Shown: one piece after another, positions 25,872 to 35,093 of the stretch
Numbering within the stretch: the first letter of the stretch is position 1
Layout of the letters: every line of letters starts with the position of its first letter
Assembly: GCF_000974425.1 (NCBI RefSeq)
Contig: NZ_CP010429.1
Span: 5,379,501 to 5,443,500, forward strand
Reading direction: 5' to 3'
From: Spirosoma radiotolerans
Lineage (GTDB): Bacteria > Bacteroidota > Bacteroidia > Cytophagales > Spirosomataceae
Length of the DNA stretch: 64,000 nt
The notes under the pieces: generated by a model
Told to the model about the DNA's origin: nothing
Database searches by the model: none
The model's input: only the letters and a program-made list of their open reading frames with translations
Translations under genes and position numbers: made by a program

Positions 25872-25906
25872 CTCCAATGCATCGACGAATGCTTGATGCA
25901 TTGGAG
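25872..25906. terminator. Hairpin terminator
   Basis: Perfect 12-bp arms CTCCAATGCATC (25872-25883) and GATGCATTGGAG (25895-25906), followed by GTTTTCAGTTTT. It lies just after the permease pseudogene. Confidence 0.75.
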
Positions 25907-25920
25907 GTTTTCAGTTTTAT

Positions 25921-25973
25921 AAAACGCCCAAATTAGGTACACCTCGTCTCAGGTGGGAGCGTTTAAAGAGAAT
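25921..25973 (+). repeat. Dispersed intergenic repeat, copy 8 (well preserved)
   Basis: AAACGCCC at 25922, TCTCA at 25947-25951, GGGAGCGTTT at 25955-25964, AGAGA at 25967-25971. Here AAACGC and GCGTTT are exact complements, interleaved with the TCTCA/(T)GAGA pair. Confidence 0.8.
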
Positions 25974-26064
25974 GCTCTCTTATAGGGATTGGGTGTTTAA
26001 CGGCAATATATATGTGAACGAAACTGAAAAATCAACTGTGACAGCCAGTTCGATTTCCCCATCT

Positions 26065-27648
26065 TTACAGAGTTAACAAAACAGTACCTTGGTAAATGAA
26101 AATTTTGCCAGCAGGAGAAAACTGAACTTTCAATAGATAAGTGTAAATTCCCGCCTGCCGTTGATCCTTATACATGCCATTCCAAAGTGAATCACCACTC
26201 GTAAGCATACGGGAATCACTATGATAGATCACCTCTCCCCACCGGTTGAAAATTGTTAATGCATCCAATTGTAAATTTGGAAACGGGAAGTAGATGGTCC
26301 AGCTATCATTAATCCCATCCTGATTCGGAGTGAACGCATCCGGTAGGTAAATCGCATTTTCACAAGGTTCGCCCAAGCTAACCTGTTGCTGACTAATACA
26401 ATTCTGTTCATCTTTTACCTGAACTTCATAACTTCCACTTGACAGTTGGGTAAACGACGAATCGCCTTGATAAGGCTTTTCATTAAGCCTATACGATAAA
26501 CTACCCTGACCAGTGGCCGTAATACTGATTTGACCATCAGCAGCGCCACAAGTCGCTGTTTCTGCACGAATATGAGTAATCATAGCCCCTTTACTCGCGT
26601 CAATTAGGACCGTTTGCCTTTCGCCACAACCCGTTTCATCCTGCACATACACGGTGTACTTTCCAGCCGTAAGGTTATCAAATGTATTAGAAACCTGATA
26701 AGTTAAGCCATCGATTGAATAAGTAATACGTCCATTACCTGTCGGGCTATTTACGCGAATACGACCATTCGACTGTCCACAGCTAGTCGCTATGTTATCA
26801 ATCTGGTTTATTGAAAGACGCACTGAGTTTTTCAGGGACGTGGATTTAGAAACAGTACACTGATCCTGGTCTTTAATTGTAATGGTGTAAGCTCCGCCGG
26901 TCAAGTTCGTAAACTGATTGTTGGACTTAAAATCGACGCCATTCAACGAATAACTTAGGGAACCACTTCCCCCAAACGCCGAAACGGTGATTGTCCCGTC
27001 TGCCTGGCCACAATGGGGATCAACCACTGCAATAGTTGAAAGGCTAGGACCTGGGGGACCCGGCACGACCACATTAATGGTTCCCCAACACCCCGCAGCC
27101 ACCGAATCCATGAGCAGATAAGTACCCGCTGCCAGATTTGTAAATATGGGGGATCGTTGGGCATGCCCCTTATTTAAACTATAATAGAGGGGATTACGGG
27201 TCGTTCCACCGGTAGCCGTAACTGAAATAGCACCATCACTTTTTCCACAACTGGCCGGTGTTACAACCGTATTGCGAAGAAAAGCTTCAACCATTTCAAT
27301 CGTGATGGCAACTGGCGCAGTTTCCACTCCAGAAATAGTTTGGGTCAGATAAAAGGTAGTGGTTTGGTCAAGGGGAGGAGAATGATAGGTGTTCCCTTGA
27401 TAAAGTAGTTGTTTTTTTCCCGCATCAGCATACCAGTTTACATTGGTCCCGGTAACGGTTAACTCAGGACTTCCTCCTCGGCAATATGAATCGCGGGACA
27501 GTAAAACAATACTATCTGTAGCCGTTACTACAAGCTGGCTACGACTAGCCGGATAAGCAACACTTCTTGCTGGTGTCAACTTTAAGGGTTTAAAACTGAA
27601 CACAAAAAAGAGTGCAATTACCCACATTGTATACCTAGACCACACCAT
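26065..27648 (-). CDS. Secreted SprB-repeat protein with type IX secretion C-terminal domain
   Basis: 527 residues with an N-terminal signal anchor (YTMWVIALFFVFSF). After a short Ig-like region there are four SprB-type repeats, each opening with a cysteine motif: TPASCGKSDGAISV, DPHCGQADGTITV, ATSCGQSNGRIRV and TATCGAADGQISI. Each ends with a strand pair like GGAYTITIKDQDQC. The C-terminal ~85 residues are the gliding motility-associated (CHU_C/type B sorting) domain: YLPDAFTPNQDGINDSW, then IFNRWGEVIYHS and GIYTYLLKV. It should be exported by the type IX system and attached to the cell surface. Monocistronic. Confidence 0.92.
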   Translation of the reverse strand: MVWSRYTMWVIALFFVFSFKPLKLTPARSVAYPASRSQLVVTATDSIVLLSRDSYCRGGSPELTVTGTNVNWYADAGKKQLLYQGNTYHSPPLDQTTTFYLTQTISGVETAPVAITIEMVEAFLRNTVVTPASCGKSDGAISVTATGGTTRNPLYYSLNKGHAQRSPIFTNLAAGTYLLMDSVAAGCWGTINVVVPGPPGPSLSTIAVVDPHCGQADGTITVSAFGGSGSLSYSLNGVDFKSNNQFTNLTGGAYTITIKDQDQCTVSKSTSLKNSVRLSINQIDNIATSCGQSNGRIRVNSPTGNGRITYSIDGLTYQVSNTFDNLTAGKYTVYVQDETGCGERQTVLIDASKGAMITHIRAETATCGAADGQISITATGQGSLSYRLNEKPYQGDSSFTQLSSGSYEVQVKDEQNCISQQQVSLGEPCENAIYLPDAFTPNQDGINDSWTIYFPFPNLQLDALTIFNRWGEVIYHSDSRMLTSGDSLWNGMYKDQRQAGIYTYLLKVQFSPAGKIFIYQGTVLLTL

Positions 27649-27825
27649 CAGTGGAGATATTTAACATTGAAGTACTCTATGGTAAAAAACTCAATCTATT
27701 TATTGGCCAATGGCTCATTACCTAGGTTCAGAACACATACGTTCAAATAAATTGTGTGACTAAAGTAGATTTAGTTAAAGAACAACAGGGAGATTAACCT
27801 TTATTGAAAGAGGTCATCTAATTAA

Positions 27826-27892
27826 ACACACAATTCAAGAAGCAGATACCTGAACGATCCTTCGTCTCAACAGGTAGCGATTCGTGAGAATA
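27826..27892 (+). repeat. Dispersed intergenic repeat, copy 9
   Basis: TCTCA at 27865-27869, AGGTAGCGATTCG, TGAGA at 27885-27889. It lies in the region between the divergent SprB and S41 genes, where nothing else is recognised. Confidence 0.7.
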
Positions 27893-28053
27893 ACTAGCTT
27901 ACGATGATAGGCTGTATCAAGGTTGAATAGCCATCAAGTGATAGTTAGTTTAGCGAAGGCATCTATAACTTTCTTTAACATACTTTAACTAGTCTTGCCT
28001 AGCGTTTACAAGTCACTGTTCATAGGTTTAAACCCATAGATAAACCCCAAACT

Positions 28054-29688
28054 ATGCGGTATCTTCTTGCCCTGCTTCTGCTGTCATCAACCGCACTTGC
28101 TCAATCAGTAACGCAGTCCCAGACCTTAGTGGCCATCGGGAAGGTGTGGGGCTTTCTTAAGTACTATCATCCTCAAGTAGCTACCGGAAAAGTCGATTGG
28201 GATGGCCAGCTCGTTCAACTCATCAATGAATCCCCTACTATCCACTCCAAAGCTGACTTGTCCGCCCGACTGCTAGGCTGGGTTAACCTATTAGGACCGG
28301 TTAAACCTTGTGCACGCTGTTCACCGCCCGACTTGGCTCGCTTTAGCCGAAACCAGGATTTAAGTTGGCTGGCTGATTCGTCCCTGTTTAACCCAGCCCT
28401 TTGCCAGCAACTAACCTTTATTGCCGCCAATCGAAACCAGCACACCAATTACTATGTCCACTGGGACCCCTTCCGGAATCGATTAGACTTTTCTGAAGCA
28501 GAGTATGCTGCCATGGCTTTGCCAAACGTATCATACCGGCTGTTGGGGCTGTTTCGTTACTGGAATATAATCGAATATTTTCATCCCACTAAATATGCCA
28601 TGACTCAACCCTGGCATCAGGTGTTGACCCAGTTTGTACCCCGCTTCCAACAGGCTACTGATACGCTGAGCTATCAACAAGAGTTGCAACGGTTAATTAG
28701 TGCCACTCACGACGGCCATGCCGAGCTGGTTATTCCCCCAGCGTATCGACTCCCCTGGACCAAACCGTTCCTGCTTCCGCCCTTTGATTACCGACTGCTG
28801 ATTGATACGTTGCTGGTGACGGGCTACCTCAATGACTCATTAAGCCAACTCGATGATATTCGCCGGGGAGACCGTCTGATTCAAATTGGTGATCGCTCGG
28901 TAACTGAACTGATCGATCAACGAGCGCCAGATTTTTCGGGCTCGAATCGATCGGCGCTGATTCGGCAGATCTTGCCGGTCTTGCTCACTGGCTCGCAGCC
29001 TGTGGTTGAAATTGATCTGATTCGGGATGGCCAACGGGTCCGAAAAACGATGCATCGATATCGGTTCGAGCGAATGAACTATCGTCCCCCGTTACCCCTT
29101 AAGGCCGAAACCATTCCCTCAACCATTGGCTATGTTGACTTGGGTACGCTCCAGGTAAGCGAGGTCAAACAAGTCATGGAGCAGTACCGAAATCGGCAAG
29201 GCATTATTTTCGATGTGCGGGCCTACCCCAAAGGGACCTTCCAGCGAATTTGTGAGTATTTAAATCCAGTTCCTAAGGGGTTTGCGCTTTACACCAAACC
29301 CGATCCAACTTCTCCCGGACTGTTTACCTGGAGCGAGGTACAGTACGTTGGGCGAAATAACCCAGATTACTACCGGGGTAAAGTCGCCATTCTCTGTAAC
29401 AGCCGTACACAAAGCGCAGCAGAATCGACGTGCATGGCCCTTCGAACGGCTCCTCAGGCCAAGATTATTGGCACGCCCTCAGCGGGTGCCAACGGTGATG
29501 TGAGTTATGTGATGTTTCCGGGTGGTTATCAAACCCGCTTTAGTGGGCGGGGTGTTTATACGCTGGAGAGGCAGTTAATTCTGGGCCCCGGCGTCCCCAT
29601 TGATATAGACGCAACACCAAGTGCTACTGACTATTTAACAGGCACAGATCGAGCTTTACAAGCGGCCATCGACTGGATTAGTCAATAG
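28054..29688 (+). CDS. S41-family peptidase
   Basis: 544 residues with signal peptide MRYLLALLLLSSTALAQS. The N-terminal region (VWGFLKYYHPQVATGKVDWD) is typical of Bacteroidota tail-specific protease relatives. A PDZ-like part (LDDIRRGDRLIQIGDRSVTEL) lies near residue 270-290. The S41 domain has the catalytic serine in SRTQSAAESTCMALR near residue 450, preceded by GYVDLGTL and the strand GIIFDVRAYP. It is probably a periplasmic or outer-membrane serine protease. A lone gene between two repeat copies. Confidence 0.9.
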   Translation: MRYLLALLLLSSTALAQSVTQSQTLVAIGKVWGFLKYYHPQVATGKVDWDGQLVQLINESPTIHSKADLSARLLGWVNLLGPVKPCARCSPPDLARFSRNQDLSWLADSSLFNPALCQQLTFIAANRNQHTNYYVHWDPFRNRLDFSEAEYAAMALPNVSYRLLGLFRYWNIIEYFHPTKYAMTQPWHQVLTQFVPRFQQATDTLSYQQELQRLISATHDGHAELVIPPAYRLPWTKPFLLPPFDYRLLIDTLLVTGYLNDSLSQLDDIRRGDRLIQIGDRSVTELIDQRAPDFSGSNRSALIRQILPVLLTGSQPVVEIDLIRDGQRVRKTMHRYRFERMNYRPPLPLKAETIPSTIGYVDLGTLQVSEVKQVMEQYRNRQGIIFDVRAYPKGTFQRICEYLNPVPKGFALYTKPDPTSPGLFTWSEVQYVGRNNPDYYRGKVAILCNSRTQSAAESTCMALRTAPQAKIIGTPSAGANGDVSYVMFPGGYQTRFSGRGVYTLERQLILGPGVPIDIDATPSATDYLTGTDRALQAAIDWISQ

Positions 29689-29734
29689 GCGGTTCATTGT
29701 AATGGCGGCATTAATCCAGTCGAGGGTAGTTTCC

Positions 29735-29832
29735 TAAACGGCAATTTGGCGTACACGGCTGTCTCGAACAGGCGCGTTTATATAAGACATTACTATTTCT
29801 AGTATCTGTCTAATACAATCCATCGCATACGC
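29735..29832 (+). repeat. Dispersed intergenic repeat, copy 10, with conserved tail
   Basis: TAAACGGC at 29735, TCTCG at 29762-29766, GCGCGTTTA, then AAGAC. The tail ATCTGTCTAATACAATCC and CATCGCATACGC (to 29832) recurs after the copy at 47.63 kb. It sits between convergent genes. Confidence 0.7.
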
Positions 29833-29921
29833 TAGCTAGTTATGTGGTTACTCCTTGCAAAGGACAAACCATTACATACGGATGACCTATATAGAGCAAC
29901 TTTGGTTGGAGCCGTCTGGTA

Positions 29922-31193
29922 TCAGTTTGGCCAGCCTTCAGGCTTGGTCGGCGTTCGGGTTTCACCGGGAATACAAGGCGCTGTTATAAACCGACTTGGC
30001 CCACCCGCTGTAAACGGTTTTCCGTCGGGACCCGGATTTGGGATACGGCGGGTCTGTACGTAGAATAACTCATCGTTAGCCTCAATGATTTTGCCCAGCT
30101 CATCATAGGCCCCAAAGGATAAGACCGTAGCATCGTTCTTATCCAGAAAGCGACGAGTGGTGGCAACCGCGCTAGCGGTGAAAAAGCCGACTACGGCTTC
30201 TCGCACATTAGCCCGGTTTGTTACATTCCCAACGATGGCCGTCGGGGGTGTATCAGCGAGTCCCCCCGTTTTTTGGGTTTGCTGCTGTAGAAGATCATAA
30301 AACCAATAAGCCGATGCCGTGATGGCGACCTGACGCATTTCAAGCAGGGCGGGTTGACGAGTCAGAAACGGCACCACAGCAACCTGACGACCATTGACAG
30401 CCCCACCATTGGTCAGTTGGTCATCAAAAAGAGTGAGGGAATAATTCTGACTAATATCCCAACAGGGAGTTCGGCAGGTATACTCAAACCAGAGATCGCG
30501 TTCAGTTTGTCCGAAATCTCGGGGAAACCCCACACAATCTTCAACGGCACTTCGAACCGATATAAGCACCCCGTTTTGTACATAATTCTGCTGAACAGAA
30601 TCAACATAGTACCCTTGGTAACAACTCCGGCACCAGTGCTGTTTCTCCCATAATTTCCAGTCCCAACGGTAATAGTTATGTTGATCAACGGGGTCTTTTG
30701 TGGTAATAAAGCAGTTGTAACCCGCTCGAAAACCATTGGGGTACTGGCCGGGAGCAAACGCGGTTGCATTAAAGCGGATCGACAGGTTATCAATCGGTGG
30801 CACAGTAGGCATAACCTGCTGGGTAGATACTAACTGTTTTCCATCGCTGAGCGTGATCCGAAGTTGATAGGCATGACCAACCTGGCCCCGAAAATCGCTG
30901 GGCAATTGATAGGTACCATCCGCAATTTCCGTTGCCGAAATAATTTGCGCCGAATCGACCACGACATGAACGTTGGCTTTGGTAATGGGTAATACCCCAA
31001 AGCGTCCCGTAAGTGGATCGGCTCGGGAGCGATTAAGCTTAATGAGCTGGGGTTCGGCTAGATTGGTAATTGTACCATCGACTACAATGACATCCACCGT
31101 CCCCCTATAGATTAGCTCTTCGGGATCCACGCAGGCGAGTAGCAGCAGACAAAGTAGGCAGCCAAGACTCATCTGCCAAGTAGTGGAGCGCAT
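29922..31193 (-). CDS. DUF4249 family lipoprotein
   Basis: 423 residues. The lipoprotein signal ends in LLCLLLLACVDPEEL. The typical DUF4249 beginning follows (VDVIVVDGTITNLAEPQLIKL), with an Ig-like fold rich in beta strands and two cysteine pairs around residues 190-250 (HWCRSCYQGYY, YTCRTPCWDIS). In this phylum the gene usually follows a TonB-dependent receptor with a carboxypeptidase-like domain, and the two work at the outer membrane; here no receptor is adjacent. Function unknown. Confidence 0.9.
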   Translation of the reverse strand: MRSTTWQMSLGCLLCLLLLACVDPEELIYRGTVDVIVVDGTITNLAEPQLIKLNRSRADPLTGRFGVLPITKANVHVVVDSAQIISATEIADGTYQLPSDFRGQVGHAYQLRITLSDGKQLVSTQQVMPTVPPIDNLSIRFNATAFAPGQYPNGFRAGYNCFITTKDPVDQHNYYRWDWKLWEKQHWCRSCYQGYYVDSVQQNYVQNGVLISVRSAVEDCVGFPRDFGQTERDLWFEYTCRTPCWDISQNYSLTLFDDQLTNGGAVNGRQVAVVPFLTRQPALLEMRQVAITASAYWFYDLLQQQTQKTGGLADTPPTAIVGNVTNRANVREAVVGFFTASAVATTRRFLDKNDATVLSFGAYDELGKIIEANDELFYVQTRRIPNPGPDGKPFTAGGPSRFITAPCIPGETRTPTKPEGWPN

Positions 31194-31361
31194 GATCAGG
31201 GATCAACTAAGTAGTAAACTAGAGAAAGCAATGAATACAAGTGATCTACCTTGCAACATGATAACGACCACTTGCGTTGTTGCCCTATCTTAATGACGGC
31301 TTTCGCACTTTTCTTCTTAAAGTACGAAAATTGCTAAGTGTTTGATCATCCAAACCACCTT

Positions 31362-31429
31362 GAAACGCCCGTTTAAAAAACAGACGCTTGAACATTCTTT
31401 CGTCTCGAAAGGGAGCGTTTCTTGAGATT
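31362..31429 (+). repeat. Dispersed intergenic repeat, copy 11 (best preserved)
   Basis: GAAACGCCCG at 31362, TCTCG at 31403-31407, GGGAGCGTTTC at 31411-31421, TTGAGA at 31422-31427. GAAACGC and GCGTTTC are 7-base complements, interleaved with the TCTC/GAGA pair. Confidence 0.85.
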
Positions 31430-31468
31430 GGTCATTTACCACTTCATTCCTGATGAAAACCTTAATAC

Positions 31469-33019
31469 TTAGCTAGCGGGAAGATAGATAATAAATGTAG
31501 CCCCTTGACCGGGTTGACTCCGGGCTGTAATAGCGCCCCCATGATTATCCAGCACCCGCTTACAGAGGGCTAGTCCCAGACCGCTGCCCTCATGACGGCT
31601 CTTGCCCTGTAATTGCTGAAACAAGCTGAAGATGCGGTCCAGATACTTCTCCTCGAAGCCAGGGCCATTGTCCTGCACGCGTATCTCCCACCAGTTGACC
31701 GTTGTCAGGCCCTGCAGGAGCAGGGGAACCTCATGTGGTTCGAGCGAATGAGCCGTTACTGACAGGTCAGGGGTGACCCCGGGGCGGGTAAACGTAAGGG
31801 CGTTGCTCAGCAGGTTATAGAACAACTGCTGAAGTTGGTCAGCAGCCCCCACTACCCGGGGTAATTCACCAATGGATAGAATGGCACCCGAGGACGCCAC
31901 CGGTTGGGCCAACGCACGGGCTACCTGACGGACCACCGCCGATAAGGAAACCGTCCGGAACGCTTCGGTATTCGCCACCACCCCGGAGTAAGTCCGGATG
32001 TCGCGGATCAACACTGACATCCGGGCCGCCGACAGTTGTAGACGCTGCAAGTCGGCCTGAGCCGGTTGAGGCAGATAGCTCTGATACCGGACCTGCAGCA
32101 GGTCACTAAACGTCTGAATTTTACGCAGGGGTTCCTGCAAATCGTGACTCACTGAGTAGGTCAGTTGGTGCAGATTCTGGTTGGTTTGTTGTAGTTGCCG
32201 GTTGGCTTGCTTAAGCTCCTGATTAGCCGCTTCTAGTTGGCTTTGGTAAACGGCCATCTGCTGTTGAGCCGTTTTCTGGGCATGAATATTGGTGGCCGTG
32301 ACGACTACCCCATCGCCCCGCTTGATGGCCGACACATCGTACCAGTACCCATCGGGAAACAGATGCTCCCCCCGAAAGGGCTGGCCCGTCTGCGCGACCT
32401 GTGTGTATAAAGTCAGTAAGTTACTGTCCCGTAAGGAGGGAAATAACGTCAACATGGTTTGCCCTATGACCTCTTCATCGGTCATGCCAATAGCCTGCCG
32501 GTGGGCATGGTTCTGGAGCACATACCGCAAGTCCGTCACTACCCCGGTCGGGTCAAGGATCAACTCGTAGGCGACAACAATAGCCGGCGAAGCATCCAGT
32601 ACGGACAGCAGCAGTTCGGCCTGTTGCCGGGCCTCCAGTTGCTGTTCAATCTTACCCTGCGTTAGATTCTCAAAGCTTACCAGCAGTCCTGTCCCCAAGG
32701 GGCGCAGCGACCACCGGGCCCAGTGCCGGGCCGACCCATCGTGATGCTCAAACTGAATGACCGTTTTGGTCAGAAAAACCGTCACGAGCCGGTCGAGCAG
32801 CCCATCCTCCAACGCCCCGGGAAAGCCATCTTTCAGGCTGACCCAGGGCTCCCGCCCACTCGTGAGGGCCAGCCAGGCCTGGGCGGGGGTATTAGCCCGC
32901 ATCAGGTTGAAATCCGTAATGGTTTGGCTGACCCAAATCGGTTCGAAATAGGCTAAGCCGTAGGGAGCGTAGTCGAGAAGTTCAGGAAGGGAAAAGGTCG
33001 GCAGCGACAGGTCGTTCAT
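31469..33019 (-). CDS. PAS-domain sensor histidine kinase
   Basis: 516 residues, soluble. Two PAS-like regions: about 20-125 (DYAPYGLAYFEPIWV) and 140-255 (LSVLDASPAIVVAYELIL). A glutamine-rich coiled coil (about 255-290) leads to HisKA with LTYSVSHDLQEPLRKIQTF, and HATPase with NLLSNALTF, DNGPGFEEKY and GSGLGLALCKRVL. There is no receiver and no neighbouring response regulator. It is the third member of the paralogue group with 14335 and 16388. Confidence 0.93.
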   Translation of the reverse strand: MNDLSLPTFSLPELLDYAPYGLAYFEPIWVSQTITDFNLMRANTPAQAWLALTSGREPWVSLKDGFPGALEDGLLDRLVTVFLTKTVIQFEHHDGSARHWARWSLRPLGTGLLVSFENLTQGKIEQQLEARQQAELLLSVLDASPAIVVAYELILDPTGVVTDLRYVLQNHAHRQAIGMTDEEVIGQTMLTLFPSLRDSNLLTLYTQVAQTGQPFRGEHLFPDGYWYDVSAIKRGDGVVVTATNIHAQKTAQQQMAVYQSQLEAANQELKQANRQLQQTNQNLHQLTYSVSHDLQEPLRKIQTFSDLLQVRYQSYLPQPAQADLQRLQLSAARMSVLIRDIRTYSGVVANTEAFRTVSLSAVVRQVARALAQPVASSGAILSIGELPRVVGAADQLQQLFYNLLSNALTFTRPGVTPDLSVTAHSLEPHEVPLLLQGLTTVNWWEIRVQDNGPGFEEKYLDRIFSLFQQLQGKSRHEGSGLGLALCKRVLDNHGGAITARSQPGQGATFIIYLPAS

Positions 33020-33602
33020 ACCAGCAGATAACCTCTATAGTGGATAGAGTGGTGAAAGGTACATAAAAAACTAACCGCTCCCGTAGGGAGAGCCAAACCG
33101 GTTGTGTGCTGGGATGGCTAAGCCGAATGATCGCTACATAATTCAGGGGTTTTCAAGGATTACTTGTTTCAAGAGGCCGATACGGAGGGTCCTCATGCTG
33201 CCTCGATTAGAGCCTATTTTGAAACGGTTATTTTTTGAATAACTCTAAACTCCAGTAAGTCGCATACGACCTGAAACGTGCTGATAAAAAGGTGCAAACG
33301 GTGTTATCTAAAGCGTATCGGACGAGGTCATCTAGCATTTATCCGTAACTAGTACAGATCAGCTCCATCAAGATCAGAACTCCCTATAATTAAGTGATTT
33401 ATACAAATACGGAAACCACCATCTAGTGGAAAGTAAAATGAAACGGGCCTAGATAATGTCTTTTGCGTCGTATAGTCTACGGTCGGTGAGGCAAATACTA
33501 CATAGCGGACAACCTCTGGATGAGGTTAAGTTAAGAGGAGTCGTCCTGACCAAATAGCTTCGTCCGCTTCATATAGGGTTAATTGACCTTGTAGGCTAAC
33601 TA
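33020..33602. other. Intergenic stretch of ~580 nt
   Basis: No gene supported. A small hairpin CTCCC-GTA-GGGAG lies near 33077-33089. At 33195-33235 a fragment (CCTCGATTAGAGCCTATTTTG) looks like a very decayed copy of the dispersed repeat. Confidence 0.4.
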
Positions 33603-33827
33603 TCATTTCAACGGGTTTAGCAGGGGCTTGTCGGATGTATTACCCCAACTGTTGGCTTTAAAGCGCACTAAGCGCCAACGCCCGACTAATAATGAATGGG
33701 CTGACACAACGTCATTAACATAATTACATGAATCAAGTTCTGTACCTAACAAGTTATTAGTTGTCGTCTTTCTGCCACAACTCAATCCTAAGATTAGTAA
33801 CCCCAAAATCAATTTCTTACTACTCAT
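33603..33827 (-). CDS. Small lipoprotein, possible truncated lipocalin-like
   Basis: 74 residues with a lipoprotein signal (LILGLLILGLSCGRK). The end (LLVGRWRLVRFKANSWGNT) is the opening strand of lipocalin-like DUF4488/DUF5004-type proteins, which are usually ~140 residues. The frame then stops, so this may be an N-terminal fragment. No partner gene nearby. Confidence 0.55.
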   Translation of the reverse strand: MSSKKLILGLLILGLSCGRKTTTNNLLGTELDSCNYVNDVVSAHSLLVGRWRLVRFKANSWGNTSDKPLLNPLK

Positions 33828-33885
33828 TGAAATGACGTAGGGGCATTGACTAAGAACGAATTAGTAATCAATAATTGCCTTTTTT

Positions 33886-33940
33886 AGGACGCAGACTTAT
33901 AAACATTCTACCGTCTCATGTAGGAGCCTTTCAGGATACA
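33886..33940 (+). repeat. Dispersed intergenic repeat, copy 12
   Basis: GGACGCAGAC leader, TCTCA at 33914-33918, GTAGGAGCCTTTC, then a decayed end (AGGATA). It lies between two minus-strand genes. Confidence 0.65.
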
Positions 33941-33998
33941 GATACCCGACAAGTTGTTAACCTGACGTTTTGTGTTTGGCGTTTCCACCCGGGAGGTG

Positions 33999-34532
33999 TC
34001 AATTACTCTTGTTCAATTGATAACCGAGTATATCCGAATCTGTACTGCCAGTCTGGTTGGAAGCCCTAAACGAGAATTTCTCCAACAGCTTTATGGAACG
34101 TTGATTAGTTGGGTGAAGGGTGGCTTCAATGGCTTGAACATTAATGGTAGCAAAGGCATAATCAATCACGGCCCTAACAGCCTCCTGCATGATCCCCTGT
34201 CCTTGATAGGCAGGCAACAGTTCATAGCCGATTTCACAATTACCCTGCTTCTCGGAAAAGCCAAAAAGACCAATTGCCCCAATTAAATCTGGGTGGTTAC
34301 TGACCGTTATGGCCCAATAGATCGAGTCGTTTTTTAGGCTATTCTCATTGATCTGATTGATAAAATTCCTGACCTCATCAATCGTATTGCTTGGTTGTCT
34401 ACCCAGATATTTATTTACTTCACGATCAGACCGTAGAGCAACTATTTCCTGCTCGTCATTCATTCCTACTTGCCTGAGCGTAAGCCTTTCCGTTTTCAAA
34501 ATGGGGAAAGGCGTGAACATCCGATTCAACAT
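33999..34532 (-). CDS. GNAT-family N-acetyltransferase (RimJ/RimL type)
   Basis: 177 residues from MLNRMFTPFPILKTERLTLR (34532; ATG at 34520 also fits, and the frame extends to 34592). Motifs of the GNAT fold: ERLTLRQVGMNDEQEIVALR, then the acetyl-CoA site in NCEIGYELLPAYQGQGIMQE and the late helix NQRSIKLLEKFSFR. Closest to the enzymes that modify ribosomal or other protein N-termini; the substrate is unknown. The last ~15 residues look diverged. The DUF1801 gene ends ~35 nt upstream of the open frame. Confidence 0.88.
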   Translation of the reverse strand: MLNRMFTPFPILKTERLTLRQVGMNDEQEIVALRSDREVNKYLGRQPSNTIDEVRNFINQINENSLKNDSIYWAITVSNHPDLIGAIGLFGFSEKQGNCEIGYELLPAYQGQGIMQEAVRAVIDYAFATINVQAIEATLHPTNQRSIKLLEKFSFRASNQTGSTDSDILGYQLNKSN

Positions 34533-34627
34533 GGTATAAAAATTTGCTCGATAGACCTCGTGATCATCAGTAGCCTGATCGCTAATTCTCAACTAGGCGA
34601 GCGCTTTTATAAAATTGAGGGTTGACC

Positions 34628-35059
34628 TTACTCTTTATTTGTCATCTCAATCCCATATCGTATGGCTGCTTTAAGTGTATCCAGGTCTATATCGGTTAGC
34701 CTCTTAAACTTGATGCAATAGCCGCTCACACTTGCCTTGCCAATCGTTTCGCCAAACCGTTTTGCTAAGTACGTTTTATCATCGATACCCAGGATATAAA
34801 CTGAGATTCCGGCCGTGTTGGCACTGATACCGATTTGATAAAACTCCCTGGTTTTTCCATCTGCATAGATTATGGTGCGAACGCCATAGCCAATAGCCGG
34901 ATTAGTCACCAGTTTATTGTTACTGTTTTTACCATCCAGGAACCATAGTTTGCCGGGTGGCATAACCTCTAGCATAAGGTAGTGCAACGCTTGTAGGTCG
35001 TTGCGTTTGGGTTCAGGTTGGCTTGCTAGATACGTTTCGATTTGTTCTTGTGTATTCAT
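34628..35059 (-). CDS. DUF1801 (YdhG-like) protein
   Basis: 143 residues. The YdhG/DUF1801 pattern is MNTQEQIETYLASQPEPKRND, LHYLMLEVMPPGKLWF, then GISVYILGIDDKTYLAKRFG and the end CIKFKRLTDIDLDTLKAAIRYG. These small cytoplasmic proteins resemble frataxin-like folds and have no proven activity. It is between an acetyltransferase and a dihydrofolate-reductase-type gene, all on the minus strand with short gaps, so they may form an operon. Confidence 0.85.
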   Translation of the reverse strand: MNTQEQIETYLASQPEPKRNDLQALHYLMLEVMPPGKLWFLDGKNSNNKLVTNPAIGYGVRTIIYADGKTREFYQIGISANTAGISVYILGIDDKTYLAKRFGETIGKASVSGYCIKFKRLTDIDLDTLKAAIRYGIEMTNKE

Positions 35060-35093
35060 AGAGACTAGTAGCAGATGAGTGGCTGGTTTTCGT

